Assembly (NCBI GenBank): GCA_026225945.1
Contig: JAMJFZ010002575.1
Coordinates: 1,116,001-1,180,000 of the forward strand
Length of the DNA stretch: 64,000 nt
Direction: 5' to 3'
Source: Cricetomys ansorgei
Taxonomy: Eukaryota; Chordata; Mammalia; Rodentia; Nesomyidae
Part shown: piece by piece, positions 1 to 12,021 of the stretch
Layout of the letters: the number at the start of each line of letters is the position of its first letter
Position numbering within the stretch: the first letter of the stretch is position 1
Notes under the pieces: model-generated
The model's database searches: none
What the model saw: the letters and a program-made list of their open reading frames with translations, nothing else
What the model was told of the DNA's origin: nothing
Made by a program: the position numbers and the translations under genes

Positions 1-918
1 AGGTCATGACAATGTACCTATCGCTTTGACAAGATGGGGTTCACATGTGCAAGTTCTAGAAATTCTTTGATGACAGGCTCTGAAAATTCTAGGGACAGCT
101 AGCAAATCAGACATGAGTTCGTGCGTCCTTGTGCAACCTTGATCTCCTAATTGGTTGTTCTAGTTTAGTTTTGCTTTGTTGAGGGAACTATTATAGAATT
201 TGAGGTGACCACTCACAGCTTTTTCAGTCACACTTGAAGCCTTCAACTCCTAGTGTCTCATTATTTCTATAGCATCTGTAGCCTCTTCCAGTTGTTCCAC
301 CTCTCTGTCACACACTTGCTACAATTAGAAGTTAATAGTAATTAAAGAGGTGTCCCTTAAGAGAGAGATGAGTACTAGATGGCTTTGGACATTTTATCTC
401 TAGCCAGATAACACGTCTGTCTGCTACCTCTTTAAATAAAAACAAAGCCTTTCAAGATTAGCTCTGGAAGGGACAGATTAAAGGCAGAGGATGTTCATGC
501 AGAGCCCCTTGTTTATCTAACCTTTGCAGTGTCTTAGGCAATCGGAGTACTTGATAATTCATGTACAGATACCAATATAGCTACCCCAATATTTGGAAGG
601 GATAATTAAACACCTCAGTGACAAAGATTGTCTACCCATTTTTCAGTGAATGTGGGCCTATTTTCTTTGAAATGGACATTACCTAGGTAGGGCTGACTTG
701 CACCAGTGAGCCAAGACTCTGGGACACTGGGAAGGGGGTTTCTTCTTGCTTCTTTATTATGTATCATAGTTATTGTTATAAACCAGCATGCATGCACATG
801 CACATGGGCTTCTGAGTTTATCTTAAGTTAAAGGACAGATTCTGTAAGTGTGGGAGGTCTCAAACCATTTTCCTGGGAGTATTTCTTGTGACAAATGTTT
901 ATTATGAGCATTCATTAT
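1..918. other. Unassigned intergenic sequence
   Basis: AT-rich, non-repetitive-looking sequence. I see no exon, promoter or recognisable repeat. The short open frames (for example minus 803-615) have no family features. Confidence 0.5.
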
Positions 919-920
919 CC

Positions 921-977
<57 letters not shown>
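919..977. repeat. (ATCT)n microsatellite
   Basis: About 14 nearly perfect ATCT units. A second tetranucleotide of the same motif lies at 38728-38790. Confidence 0.95.
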
Positions 978-1014
978 GAAATATCGTAAATGATTTAAAA
1001 AATTATGTTATGTG

Positions 1015-1196
1015 TAGGAGTGTTTTGTTTGCATGTATGTGTGTGCACCATATGCATGCCTGGTGAAGAACAGGGCATTGGATACCCTAGAACTGTAAGC
1101 CTCTACATATGAGCTATGTGTGTTTGGGGAATCAAACTTGGGTCCTCCGGAAAGAGCAGCAAGTGCTCTTAACCACAGAGCCACCTCTCCAACTCT
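1015..1196 (-). repeat. B2/B3 SINE
   Basis: Read on the minus strand it begins near 1196 with the tRNA-like A box of B2 (GGAGAGgtGGCTCtGTGGTT) followed by AAGAGCACTTGCTGCTCTT. It is diverged, with a degraded tail toward 1015. Confidence 0.8.
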
Positions 1197-1207
1197 AAGA
1201 AAGGGAC

Positions 1208-1355
1208 TTTTGTTTTTCAAGAAAAAGTTTCTCTGTGTAGCCTTGGTTGTCCTGGAATTCATTCTGTAGACCAGGCTGGCCTTGAACTCAGAGATCTTCT
1301 TGCCTCTTCCTCCTGAAAGCTAAGATTAAAAGCTTGTGCCACCATACCTAGCTGG
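1208..1355 (-). repeat. B1 SINE
   Basis: The antisense B1 core is clear: TTTCTCTGTGTAGCC, GTAGACCAGGCTGGCCTTGAA and GATTAAAAGCTTGTGCCACC. It is inserted next to another SINE in a small cluster. Confidence 0.85.
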
Positions 1356-1369
1356 AGAAAGGGACTTTC

Positions 1370-1520
1370 TTTTATGGCACATATGAGTGGGTCAGAGAAC
1401 AACCTGCCAGCGTAGGTTCGTAGGTTCTCTTATTAGCATACATGGGTCCCAGGGATCTAACTCAGGACAATTCTCTAGGGTGTGTTTGCAAGCACTTTTA
1501 CCTGTTGAGCCAACACACCA
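1370..1520 (-). repeat. B3-type SINE
   Basis: The antisense landmarks of B3 are present: cAGAGaACAAC, GGGTCCCAGGGATCtAACTCAGG and a tRNA-like end at TTACCTGTTGAGCCA. Confidence 0.7.
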
Positions 1521-2044
1521 ATGCAGTGTCCTTTACTTTTAAGGGTTTGGTGTGCCAGCAGCCTTCTTTGTTATACCATCCAGAAGACCATGAAGGGATA
1601 ACTAGCACAGCAATGCAAGACCACATCACTACTTCCTTTTCTGCACTTCTCATCTTTGCTTCCTTTTGCTCCCTACCCTGGGCCTCTGGCTATTGGCCAC
1701 TCTGAACTGAAGCCATTATAAACTTGAGATGCAAGAGGAAATAGAATCCTTCAGTCCTACTTTCTTCAATAATAATTTGCAAAATTCTTGGAGAGGTCTT
1801 TCAAGTCTAGATGGGGAACTTGCCCTTGTCTGTGTCAATCTTTGTGGTAAAGGAGATAAAGTATTATAATTGACCCAGCCCATGTGGTCAGATGGATTAT
1901 ATTGCCTGCTGTGTCCTCCAGAACCTTTGGTTGGAGTTGGAGAGAGAACAGTGTTCCACAATGGAAAGAAGGTGTGGTAGATAGTGATTACAGAATGCCT
2001 ACCCATGTTTGTAGAGGAATGTTTAATCTTTTAATCCAGCAGCC

Positions 2045-2830
2045 TAACTGCTGTAGGGTAGATAGAATGTTAGTACACATCTTTAATCCCAGTATTCAGA
2101 AGGTAGTGGTAGCATACACCTTTAATCCCCAAGACAGAAGCAAGTAGAAGCAGAGGAGAAAGCAGAGACAGGAAGCAGAGCTCAGAAGGAGTCAGTGTCA
2201 GACAGGAAGTGACATCTGAGAAGAATCAGAGTGAAGAGCAGGCAAAGTGTTGAATCAGAGGAAGAGTTAGCAGAGCAAGTCAAAGTGAGGACATATCTAA
2301 CTCTCATGATATAAAAGCAGGATTTCAACTCAGAGAGTCAGGAGGCCTGAGGTAGTCTGAGGTAGAGGCACAGAAGCAGTTCAGCAGAAGGAAGAGTGAG
2401 TTTGGGAGAAAAAGTCATTTAACAGCAAGAGTCAGTTTGAAGCCTACCAGAGCAGTTCAATAAGAGAAGTTGTAAGAGTCAGGTAGAGTCAGCCAGTGTC
2501 AGAAATAAGTCAGCCAGCTCAGAAGGCCAGTCAGCTTGGAGAAAAATTTGAGCCAGAACAGTGAATGAGTTGAATCAGTCTACCAAAAGAGTCAGTTGAG
2601 TTCAGAAGTAGCTAGTCAGAGTGAGCTCAATCGGCAGTAAGTCTTGGAGGTTAAAATGTTCTAGGTTTAGGCATGAAGATTAGATTGTATGGAGACTGAA
2701 ACCTTCTAGTTCTAGGCTTAAGATCTGATTGTATGGAGACTGAAACCTTTTAGGACTGGGGATTGAATTAGTCAAAGAATAAACTTCCTTTTGCCCTGAA
2801 TCTACATTTACACATCTTGGTACATCAGGT
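2045..2830 (+). repeat. Purine-rich degenerate repeat with GAGTCAG units (unassigned element)
   Basis: It opens with two B1-like fragments (CTTTAATCCC twice, near 2083 and 2121). About 500 bases then consist largely of variants of cAGAGTCAGt, with repeated AGAAGCAGAG and GTCAGCCAG. The right part holds a 48/41-bp tandem duplication (2658-2705 and 2709-2749) sharing GATTGTATGGAGACTGAAAC, and then AATAAA at 2778. It looks like a non-autonomous retroelement or LTR built from an old satellite. I cannot name the family. Confidence 0.5.
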
Positions 2831-3138
2831 CATGTCACGCTCAAGAGGCATCAATGAAGCAAATATATTCATAGGTAAGGACCTCAAGGGGAAACAGTAG
2901 CTGGCTATCTTAATCAAGGGCATACAGGTGATAGGCAGCAATTGTAGGGTTCTCTTTCATTCCAGCTACTACACTATTTGGTCATCTCTACTGCCTTGAT
3001 AGATTTCTCCACAGTCTGGGCAACATAATATCAGAAATCCATTTGCACACCAGAAAACTATTTTCAACCTCCTTCTCCCCTCTAAGAGAGACCACATCGT
3101 CATCAAAGGGACTTTGAGGCATGTGCTTCCTTCTAGAG

Positions 3139-3368
3139 CAGTGGTTCTCAACTTGTGGGTTGAGACCCTTTTTGGGGGCCAAACAACCCTTTCACAAGGG
3201 TCACCTAAGACCATCTGTATATCAGATATTTACACTGTGATTCATGACACTAGCAAAATTACAGTTATGAAGTAGCAATGAAAATAATTTTATGGTTGAA
3301 AGGGGGGTCACCACAACAAGAGGAACTGTAGTAAAGGTTCATAGCATTAGGAAGGTTGAGAACCACTG
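3139..3368 (-). mobile_element. URR1 hAT-type MITE with terminal inverted repeats
   Basis: The terminal inverted repeats are CAGTGGTTCTCAAC and GTTGAGAACCACTG. The 8-bp flanks ttctagag and ccctagag are a decayed target duplication with the CTAG core favoured by hAT-Charlie elements. Internal text (CCCTTTCACAAGGGTC, AAAATTACAGTTATGAAGTAGC) matches the rodent URR1 family as I remember it. The element is non-coding. Confidence 0.85.
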
Positions 3369-3658
3369 CCCTAGAGCAACTAACCTAAACAAAATGAGGC
3401 ATTTATTAGGATGTTTAACTGGGATGGGATGGCTGGACTCAGGGCTTAGAATGATATTGGGTCTTTTATTTTTCTCCCTCATCTATCAGCAAGGGTTCCC
3501 TCAGAGGCTTTCTGCTGGCTATGCCCTCATATAGATATGGTGGAAGAAAGATGGTTGCTGACATTCCAAATCCTTCAAAGAAAAGAGATCATCTTTCTGT
3601 GTATCCATATATGAAAATTTGTGGAAGGTCTCTAAGTACTCTATGGGCATTTGTTCAT

Positions 3659-4038
3659 TGTGTTAGTCAGCTTCCCGTTACTATGGCAAAGTACCTGAAT
3701 CAAACAGTTGTATGGAGGAAGGGTTTTTAGTGGCTCACGGCTTTAGAGGTTCCAGTCTGTGTTTACTTGGCCCTGTTGCTTTGGATCTGTGGTGGAGCAG
3801 TACATCACGGTGGGAGTGTGTGGTAGAGGAGCCTTTGCACCTCATGGGGGCCAGGAAACAGAGAGAGAAAAGAACCAGAAGTTTCCTAATATCCCCTTTA
3901 AGAGAGTGCTTCCAGAGACCAGACCTCTGCCCACTAAGAGGAAACTCCTGATCTTTCAAAAGTGCCTCTGGCTGGAGTTCAAACCTTTAACACACAAGGG
4001 CCTTTGGAGACCATTTAGGATCAAAGCTACAACACCCA
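3659..4038 (-). mobile_element. Old MaLR-type LTR (ORR1 relative)
   Basis: It opens with TGTTAGTCAGCTTcC and has aTGGCaaAGTACCTGAAtcAA, a CACGGtgGGAGTGTGTGG block and a decayed end. This is the reverse complement of a MaLR LTR whose 3' end reads GCTGACTAACA. It is diverged and has no internal region. Confidence 0.6.
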
Positions 4039-4264
4039 CCATACTGATAAACCATGGACCACATGGAGTCAGGGAGATGGTGGGCCAAGCCCAGGAAAGG
4101 ATGCTGGCATTTAAACCATTTTCCATCAACTTCTAGCAAGGTGAAACCATGAGGCTACAGAGCTGTGGCCCTATCTTTGCCTTTCAGTGTTCCCTGGCAC
4201 TTCAGTTGTAACACTGCTTGCTCACTGTGCTTGTTTCTTGTCAGTACCTGCAGAACCAGAATTT

Positions 4265-4346
4265 GACCTTTTATTTCGACATCTTAGCATCTAGCCTGGT
4301 GCCTGACATACGGAAGGGGTTCAACAAATATTTATTGAATGAATGA
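4265..4346 (+). repeat. Ancient L2/MIR-type 3' end
   Basis: The stretch GCCTGGTGCCTGACATAcgg followed by CAACAAATATTTATTGAATG matches the ancient mammalian repeat end normally written GTGCCTGGCACATAGTAGG...AATAAATATTTGTTGAATGAATG. Confidence 0.6.
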
Positions 4347-5376
4347 TATAGACTGCTATGGTTTCTACAATTTGTAATTCCATAGTTAAAGCACAAGCAT
4401 TCTCCAAAGGTCTATCTAGTGTGTACACTAGATAACCACAATAATCAAAACTGAAACCCAAAAGCATCCTTATAATTTATCAGTAAATTATAAGTACCTT
4501 GCCAAAAATTTTTTTATGCGTGCACCTCATTTGAAATCAGACATCATGAAAATTTATGTGCCACATGTTATAAGCCTTGCAGTCAGCTGGGTGCAGAGGA
4601 GGTGAGGGAGGCAGCAGGGATGAGTGTGGAGGTGCAGCCTATGTGCAGCCTCTGATCTTGTGGAGAGACAGGATAATATGGCAATTAGGGAACCTTCTCA
4701 GGACGATATGTAATTCCAGTTAAGCTCTGGTGTTCCCTGGGGGAAGTCTAGGGTCTCTTCAGGTCCCCAGGAGGAACCTGGGGACATATGCAAGGCAGGG
4801 TAAGAGGATCGACAAGAAGAAATGGGGGAGAAAAAAATCGACATGTGGAAAGGTTAAAGACTTTGGATGACTCAGGTTGGAGAAGAGAAGGCTGAGAGGA
4901 AACTGAATCATTTTCCTCAAGACAAAGAAGGGCTCTGGCTGGGGGCTGATGGCCAGCTGTCCTCCGTTGCCTCTGCATGCCGAGCAAGGGGAACTGGGCT
5001 TAGACCGGAGGCAGGGCTAAGATTAGAGAGCAGGAAGAACTTGGCAGTGAAGGATGTTGTATAACCTACTTTTTGAGACAACTTGAGGACTGAAGAGACT
5101 CCCACACTCCCGGTCTGGGCCCAGTGGACAAGTATGCAGGGCTGATCTGGCTGGCTGGCTGCAAACAGAGGAGGTGGTCCCGTGGCTGCCTCTCTCTGTG
5201 TCCTCAATTTCCCGTTGGAAGTTAAGTTCCCAAATTTCGGAGCTGGCAAGGCAGCACCTCCCCCACCCACCACGCACTGCACCAGTATTCCTGGGCTGGG
5301 TAATAATGCCTGTCATTTCCTCTCCCGGGGGAGTGGGGCTGCAACCGCCCTGACAGCCCCGAGGGATTGAAGGCAA

Positions 5377-5423
5377 CTAAAAATAGTGCATTAAATATAA
5401 TCTGTTGAGGGGCACATTTGCAT
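5377..5423. promoter_or_regulatory. Candidate enhancer core: MEF2 site plus POU octamer
   Basis: CTAAAAATAG (5377-5386) is an exact MEF2 consensus and ATTTGCAT (5416-5423) is an exact octamer in reverse. They sit 29 bp apart in a locally AT-rich island inside GC-rich unique DNA. Function is inferred from motifs alone. Confidence 0.35.
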
Positions 5424-6207
5424 TGCTTTTCTTTCCCCCCAGCCTATCTCTTCATCCTTCCTGGTGTGCCAGGCCTGGGTCTAGCTCTGGGCATTGAGAA
5501 GCAGGTTCTGGGTACCAGCTGTTCTCACTTTAGTGGTAGAAGGATTGGCACTACTGAAGATCTGGGGGAGTAATCCATCAAGAGTACAGCCGAGGGTCCT
5601 TGGGGTGCTCCTGGCACTCCTCTCCATTTTCCCCTGGGCCTCTGGGTCCCTCAGAACCCTTCTATGCAGGAAGAAGAGTTGGAAGTGGGGGAGGCTGTGT
5701 TGACAAGGAGAGCCAGCCAGAGCTTTGTTCTCCCATCAGCCACTTCCGTCTGCTACACAATCTCTCTGAGGTTAAATATTAATTAAGAGCAGAATGACAG
5801 TGAGAACTGAACAGTGTCACTTTCTGTCCCAACATAAATGCTAATTTCCTTACAGGTATAAAGTAACTCTGAGGTGGGATTGGCAGCCTGGAGAGAATAA
5901 CTGGAGAAGGAAAAGAAGCAGGAGATGGGTGGTGGGGTGGGGGGCGTCAGCAGAACTACTTAGAGGATCATGAGGCAGGGAAGGTCGAGGGAGTGAAGGT
6001 CAGGAATGCTGGCATTTGAGAGAATGGTCAAGGCTTTTCGGATTACAGAGGACATGGTTCCAGGCTCTCTCCACTCTAACAAGTCAGGATTCTGACAAGT
6101 CACGGTAGTAGGCTCCTTTGCCTTCTCTAAGACAGGGTTCTTTATTATTTTTTTTCCTTTATACAAAACTCTTATGATAAAAAAAAACAATTATAACATA
6201 CACTCAG

Positions 6208-6420
6208 GTTTGGTGTCTCAGGCCTATAATACCAACTACTTGGGAGGTCGAGGCAGGAGGATTATATAGGCTCAGCCACCTTGGTTATCTTAGTGAGATG
6301 CTATATCTTCAAAATAAAAAGTCAAAAAACAGCTGTAGCTATAGCTGAGTGGTAAAGTACTTGCTTATCATGAAAGAGGCTCTAGGTGAATACCTAGATA
6401 TAGCAAACCAACAAACAACA
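6208..6420 (+). repeat. B4 SINE (B1-like left part fused to ID-like right part)
   Basis: The left part has CTTGGGAGGTCGAGGCAGGA. After a short A-rich linker, the right part has TAGCTGAGTGGTAAAGTACTT, the ID/tRNA-Ala-like half. This order is diagnostic of B4/RSINE. Confidence 0.8.
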
Positions 6421-7269
6421 ACAGAATAATTAACAAAGCAACAGAAATGCAGCAAACTACATAAATGGTCAATATTTGAAACCCAGTCAGAGACTACAGT
6501 GAACCCAGCAGAGTCTCGTGACTAAGAGACTATCTTGCCAAAGTCCAGAGTACACTCTTGTAGCCTGCATGCTCTGGACTAACGTGAGACTCTGATCCTG
6601 AACTTCTTGCTTTGATGGTTCACCAGACTGGGAAACTGCTTGCCAAACTGCTGGCGTGCACATAGGCAGGTATTTCGAGACAGAGTTGTGGGTTTCTAGC
6701 AGGGCTGATAGACCTACAGTGTCATTCTTGGCATGTGGTACTTATCAGTAGAGTCACCCCGTGCTTAAGATGACTGACCACTACAGCCCCAGCTGAACAT
6801 CTGTATTCTAGGCAGGAAGAGGAAACAGAGAGGAGTTAGAGAAGCAGGTAAATGGTTTAATGAGTTTCCCCAGAAATTCACTTCCAACCTACTGTCCCCA
6901 GCAACCAGCAAGACAGACTGGAAAATATGATCTTCTAGCTGACTACATGTAACCCCACATAAAACACGTGTTTTTGTTAATGAAGAGCAAAGAGGAGCAC
7001 ATGGTAGATGACTAGGAGTTTCTGCTGTACTCTGTCTCAGAAATGATAAGAACCTCTGATGCTGGGAAGAGAGATGTTAGAAAGATTCCAAGTCCCCTGT
7101 CCAGACAAAGCTGGAAGGGAGACTCTTGGCCTTGAAATGGCTGCTTTGGTTTGAGTCCAATCAGCCTTTTATAAGCTTACAATTGGGCTTCTCTGAAGGT
7201 AATTCTCCTATGTGAGGCTGACAGAGCTAGTCTTTGACCAGGGCTCAGTCATTTGAGAGGAGGCTGAAA
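6421..7269. other. Unassigned intergenic sequence
   Basis: No repeat, exon or promoter recognised. A short A-rich stretch follows the B4 tail. Confidence 0.4.
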
Positions 7270-8170
7270 AAGGAGATGCTTGCCTTATTCAGCTGTGAAC
7301 TCTGGGAACTACAGCACTAACCTGCCAGGCCAGATGTGCCCCCCTGATGCAATAGTGGCATCACTGTTATGGAGCATAACCAACTGCTTTTTTATTAGTT
7401 TGAGACTTACAACTCAGGAGGGAATTTGTGCCTATTACTTTAAATCTGTTCAAAATTCCAGGATTGGGGAGGTCATAGGCCCTAGTAGGTAATCTATTAC
7501 TGCTCTTTTGCTAAATGGACATGATGTCAAATTAATTTCCAATATTGATGCTTATACCCATAGATTAGTGCTGCTGTCAGCCTTGGCCAGAGAAGCTTCT
7601 GATTGAAGTAAGCAATGGTTAATGTAGAGACTCATAACTGATTGAAGCCCTGAGAATAACAAATGACTGTGGAGTGCTCAGTCCTAAATGGGATATCTGT
7701 ATAACCCCAGATCATAAGGCTCAAGGAATGCCATGGAGAGGGGTGGGAAGATCTTGCAGAGGTAATAAATCACAGCTACCAGTGAGTTCATGGATACAAT
7801 AGCCATGTCATGTCCAGAGGACAGTGTTCCACAGCAAGCCATCAACATTCCATCATGGATATGAGGCTCTGCCTCTTGCTGAGGATCCATTAATGGATGC
7901 TGAGGGAGGAAAGGTGTCATTTGTAGCCATTAGTACATTACCAGTGCTCTGGTAAATAACACCTCAATCATGTTCATGAAAGCAATCCTAATTAATCTCA
8001 GTGGGTCACACACACAAAGAATAGCAATAAAAGGCCACAGAAATAGGAGAGGGACTTGTTGGGAAGAAGAGGGGTTCAGTGGGAGTAGGAGGAGGATGGA
8101 GAGTATAAGAGGGGGCTTGAAAATTATCAGATACATTATACATGTATAAAAGTGTCAAATAATGATAGAG
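7270..8170 (+). mobile_element. LINE-1 (Lx/HAL1-type) 3' end fragment, copy 1
   Basis: The segment GCTCTTTTGCTAAATGGACA, the GACTGTGGAGTGCTCAGTCC text and the ending ATTATACATGTATAAAAGTG followed by TCAAATAATG are the 3' UTR landmarks of an old rodent LINE-1 group. The same landmarks recur, diverged, at 14400-15330. The left limit is uncertain. Confidence 0.6.
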
Positions 8171-8719
8171 ACGATGATGATAAGAATGAAAGACATGCTG
8201 GTTTCCTGGAGGAGCATCGCTCGGCAGGGGCTTTGTGGTGTGTATCTAGGGGCAGCTTTGTTTGGTTCCCGATAATTATTGTCCTAGTACTTTTCTCCCC
8301 ACATCTGGAACAGATGGACAAAGGAAGAGAAGACCTTCTTCCCTCCTTAAAAAAATCTGGAATTGGGAAAGATGTAGATTCATAATTGGCGAATTAAAAG
8401 TCTGCCTGGTTAGGACCACAGGACCTATTTCTCTTAGGTCTTTGGACCTTCGCACAAATGGGTCTCTCTGACGTCAGTGGACCTCTGTAGTGGACTCTCA
8501 ATCCCTCTCCAAGCATCTGCTCCAAAAAAGCCATCGTTTGTTACTCTCTCCTGTCCTCTCTACCTTGACCCTATCCTGGGAGCCTTCTTGTAACTCTCTA
8601 ATTGCCTCACATCTTCATTACCAGATTCATCAGGTTATTTAAAACCTCTTCCTCCACAGAGAGCTCTCTAGTGGTAGAGAAGGTTTCGTGGCATACACTT
8701 CATAGTAGGGCTCAGTAAA

Positions 8720-8888
8720 TGCTTGGTGGACAAAGGTTTTTTTTTTTTTAAAATTAAAAATAGATTCTTTTTTCACATAATATATCCTGATTATAGTTTC
8801 TCCTCCCTCTACTCCTCCCAGTGTACCTTCCCACCTCTCTTTCCATCCAGATTTATTCCCTTTTCTGTCTCTCATTAGAAAAGGACAG
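8720..8888 (-). mobile_element. LINE-1 (Lx) 3' UTR fragment
   Basis: A T-rich start, then ATATATCCTGATTATAGTTT, CTCCTCCCTCTACTCCTCCC and TCTCTCATTAGAAAAGGACA. The same series is seen at 19390-19500, so both are antisense Lx 3' ends. A B2 inserted directly after it. Confidence 0.65.
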
Positions 8889-9079
8889 GCTGGCACTGGA
8901 GAGATGACTCAGCAGTTAAGAGCACTTGCCTACTCTTCCAGGGGCCCTGAGTTCAATTCCCAGCAACCACCTGGTGGCTTGCAACCATCTATAATGGGAT
9001 CTGATTCCCTTTTCTGGTATGCATGAAGACAGGGCTCTCATATACATAAAATAAACAAATAAATATTTAAAAAAAAAAG
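8889..9079 (+). repeat. B2 SINE
   Basis: Near-intact B2: ACTGGAGAGATGACTCAGCA, AAGAGCACTTGCCTACTCTT, TTCAATTCCCAGCAACCAC and an A-rich tail at 9047-9078. Confidence 0.9.
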
Positions 9080-10339
9080 AACTGGATCCTATGAGATAGT
9101 ATTAAAATATAACACAAGAAAATGCAATGAGATAAAAACTATCAAATCAAAGTTTAAAGGGTATTAATGAGCACCCACTTATGAGCAAGACACTACAAAA
9201 ACAAGAAAGGAGCTAGCGTTAAAAATGACTTAGATGTCAGCTTCTGGAAGCACAGAGATAGAAGACTCAACTATTTGTCTCAGGAAAAGCCTATGGTACA
9301 ACGGACAGGTATTTTTCAAAGAGAAGTTCGTCTAGGAAGAAAACACGGGTTTTTCTGATGACTTGCAGGAAAAAGTCACTCATGCATCTGAGAGACATGG
9401 GAGAGAAAGAACCAGGGCAAAGGAGAAAGCTGCATGTCTGGACATCAGGTGTTTGGAATCTCAGAGTTGTTCCTATTTGGTTGACTTTTTAACACGAGGT
9501 AACAGGTGCTGGGCGTGTTAGGTTAGTTTCAAAGTTTGACCCCTGCATTTCCTGGAAGAAAACTATGCTATTATGTTCCTGTGTGGCTGGAAGGAGCTGC
9601 TGAAGGTGTCAGAACTGGGCTGCGGTGCTGTTAGGGAAACAAAGCAAGACGCTGGCTGGGTTGGGGTCTGGAGTGGTTACCTCTTTGGTCCAGGTATTTG
9701 GGAGGACCTTGGGAAGGAGGGCTCATTTTAGGTTCTCCCCTCACCCTTTCTTTTTTCTGTACCTCTTAAAATACCCTATGTTCTTGCAGCAGTGTGGCTG
9801 CTAATCTAAAATAAAAACAGCAGGAAATGTAAATGGTCAGGTTCTCCTAGCAACAGGAGCCAGCCCACGCAGGGCGTGTGGAGCAGAGCAAAACTGTCCT
9901 GAGGCTGAGATGCGGTTGGCTGAGGTGAGGAGCAAGTCTCCTCTTCCTGCTGGCCTCTTCTAACTTCTGGGAGGGACTGACAGTGGGCAGCCACCTGCTG
10001 GATAGTAGAAACCCCCTATAAGCTGGATTGGCAAAGAACCAAGTGTGGAGAAAAGGTGCAGGGTAAAGAGCTGAGGGGCAGAGAGCAGTGCGGTAGTGTG
10101 AGACCTCTTGCTAATAGGGTGGCTGGAGCCACACCTCTAGAGAACTTTCTCTAAGAGGGCTAACTCAGTGAGTGGTTGGATGGCTGCTGGGAAAAGCCTT
10201 GGTTTTGTGTGCATGCTTCTGTGGTTCATTGGAACCAACCTACAGAGCTTTGTCATTTCCAAAGTTATGGAATGAAAGAGGATATAAGGTAGCTCAGATT
10301 CCTAAGTAAAGAGATTAAAGCTAGGGAACTGCAAAGACT
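9080..10339. other. Unassigned intergenic sequence
   Basis: No exon or named repeat is supported. The first 160 bases are A-rich and may continue the interrupted LINE-1 fragment. Confidence 0.4.
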
Positions 10340-10468
10340 CTAAGACATCTTGTTTAACCTTCTGTTATGAATGAAGAAGCCGAGGTCAAGAGAGGTAAGT
10401 GAATTTCCCAGGACACAGAAGTAATTAGTAGCGGAGGAGGAATTGGAAAACAGGGTTCCAGGCTGAGA
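10340..10468 (+). repeat. MIR SINE remnant
   Basis: The MIR core is recognisable: GAATGAAGAAGCCGAGGTCA, AGAGAGGTAAGTGAATTTCC and CCCAGGACACAGAAGTAATTAG. It is strongly diverged. Confidence 0.7.
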
Positions 10469-11306
10469 CATTTCATCTTAAGTAGAAGCTGCTGACATCC
10501 CTCCTCTGCTCACAGCTTGATAATTAGAAGCCATGATAACCTTTCTGGGCCCCTGGGGAGTAGGGGTGGGGAAACAGTCATCTTAGGCATTTCCAAAAAG
10601 GCTGAAGACATTTGAGAGACAAACTGGAGGGTCAGTACAAGCCCAGAGAGTGCCATGTAAAAGCGAGAATGTGGAAGTGCAAGAGGTGTTAGCTGGGATT
10701 AGAAACAAGAGCACCAGTGGTTGTTCTTGGCATGCCTGGTTGGAGATGGGGGTGTTGTCTCTCCTGGAGAAAGGAGGACTTCTTTGTCCAGAAACTGGAG
10801 AAGGTGACTATGACTTGCTCAAGAGGACTGACCCAAATGTGAATGAACTTGAGCAAGAACCTTGGAAAAGATTCTGGCTTCTTGGTTCCCAGAGAGGTGT
10901 GTGTACCCTAGATGGTGTGGATCCCTGTTACATAAGCAACTCCTTCATTACTCACATCCTTGCTTGCTTCTGCAAGACTCCTACAGCATCTCACCTACAA
11001 AACACCAGGGAGAAAAGGGTTTAGTTCCAGCTGAATACTGGAGACTTCGGTACATGGTTACTCTTATGGGTCCCAGGGGTTATAGGCAGGGTAGATAAAA
11101 CAAATGTTATCAGGAAAACTGGTGTATGCAGAGCTTGGTTTCAAAGCCACTGGCCTATGTGTGATCTCTCTAGGCGTATCTGCATGTTTCACTTCCCCAT
11201 GGACATCCCCACAGCACCTAAGAGCGTCCTCAGTTTTTGTTTTCCTATGCTGCCTTACCCTTTCTGGCCAAAGCCCCAGCGGAGGCAATCAGCTGATGAC
11301 TATAAG
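10469..11306. other. Unassigned intergenic sequence
   Basis: A 124-codon plus frame (10650-11024) is the longest here. It has no domain, signal or codon pattern that would support a gene. Confidence 0.4.
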
Positions 11307-11495
11307 GAACATGGACTTTTAGTGTCTATAGCCTGATTCAAATTTTAGAATATCTACTATGTGACCTTAGACAATTCCCTAGCTTCTGAGTATTGGCTTC
11401 TTTAACTGTACAATGAGAGTAATGATGTGTGCTTCAAAGATCTATGTGAAAAACTAGTACATCCAGACATACAATAGGCACTCAATAAATATTGC
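11307..11495 (-). repeat. MIR SINE remnant
   Basis: Antisense MIR landmarks: GTGACCTTAGACAATTCC, TTTAACTGTACAATGAGAGTAA and CAATAGGCACTCAATAAATATTG. Confidence 0.7.
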
Positions 11496-11974
11496 TTCTT
11501 TCTGCACTTCTTACTTGTGGTTGCAGTTGCTCAGAGACCAGGTGGGAGATTCAACTGCTATTGCCAAAGCAGGGAATGCTATTTTCCAGGTAGCCTGAGA
11601 TGGAGCTGAGATTACAATTCGTTCTCACATAAAAATGGCTTTGCTTTTATAATCAACAGAATCAGCTATGCTGGGTTGATCTGGGAATGCCATTTCTCTG
11701 TCTTGGTTTTCATCGTTGTATTCCCAGCATAGCAAGCATACAATAGACATCTGCTGAAGTTGTTTTCATGCGAAAGGATACATCCAATTATAGATGTCAA
11801 CTGACAAAAGAATATCTAAAACAGTAAGTGGATATTCGGTCTGTTTCAGGGTTCTCTTTGAGAGTAGGTCTAGGAAGACAGCCCGTAACCCCACTGTAAC
11901 CCTACTCTGGACAATTTTCACTCAATCAACATACCAGGCTTGTAAGGATGCTTGCAAGTAGATTTTGAAGAGGT

Positions 11975-12021
<47 letters not shown>

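Larger units (their letters stand above)
4039..6207. other. Mostly unique intergenic DNA, partly GC-rich
   Basis: An L2/MIR-like tail lies at about 4265-4346. The stretch 4560-5920 is GC-richer, with no exon signals I trust. Open frames here are on both strands and overlap each other, with no family features. The MEF2/octamer cluster is listed separately. Confidence 0.5.

Noticed and set aside
918..977. CRISPR-like array
   Set aside because: It is a simple ATCT microsatellite with no spacers; the same holds for 38728-38790.
8152..8385. 77-codon plus frame near a LINE-1 end
   Set aside because: It overlaps antisense frames, starts in a LINE-1 tail and has no recognisable feature.
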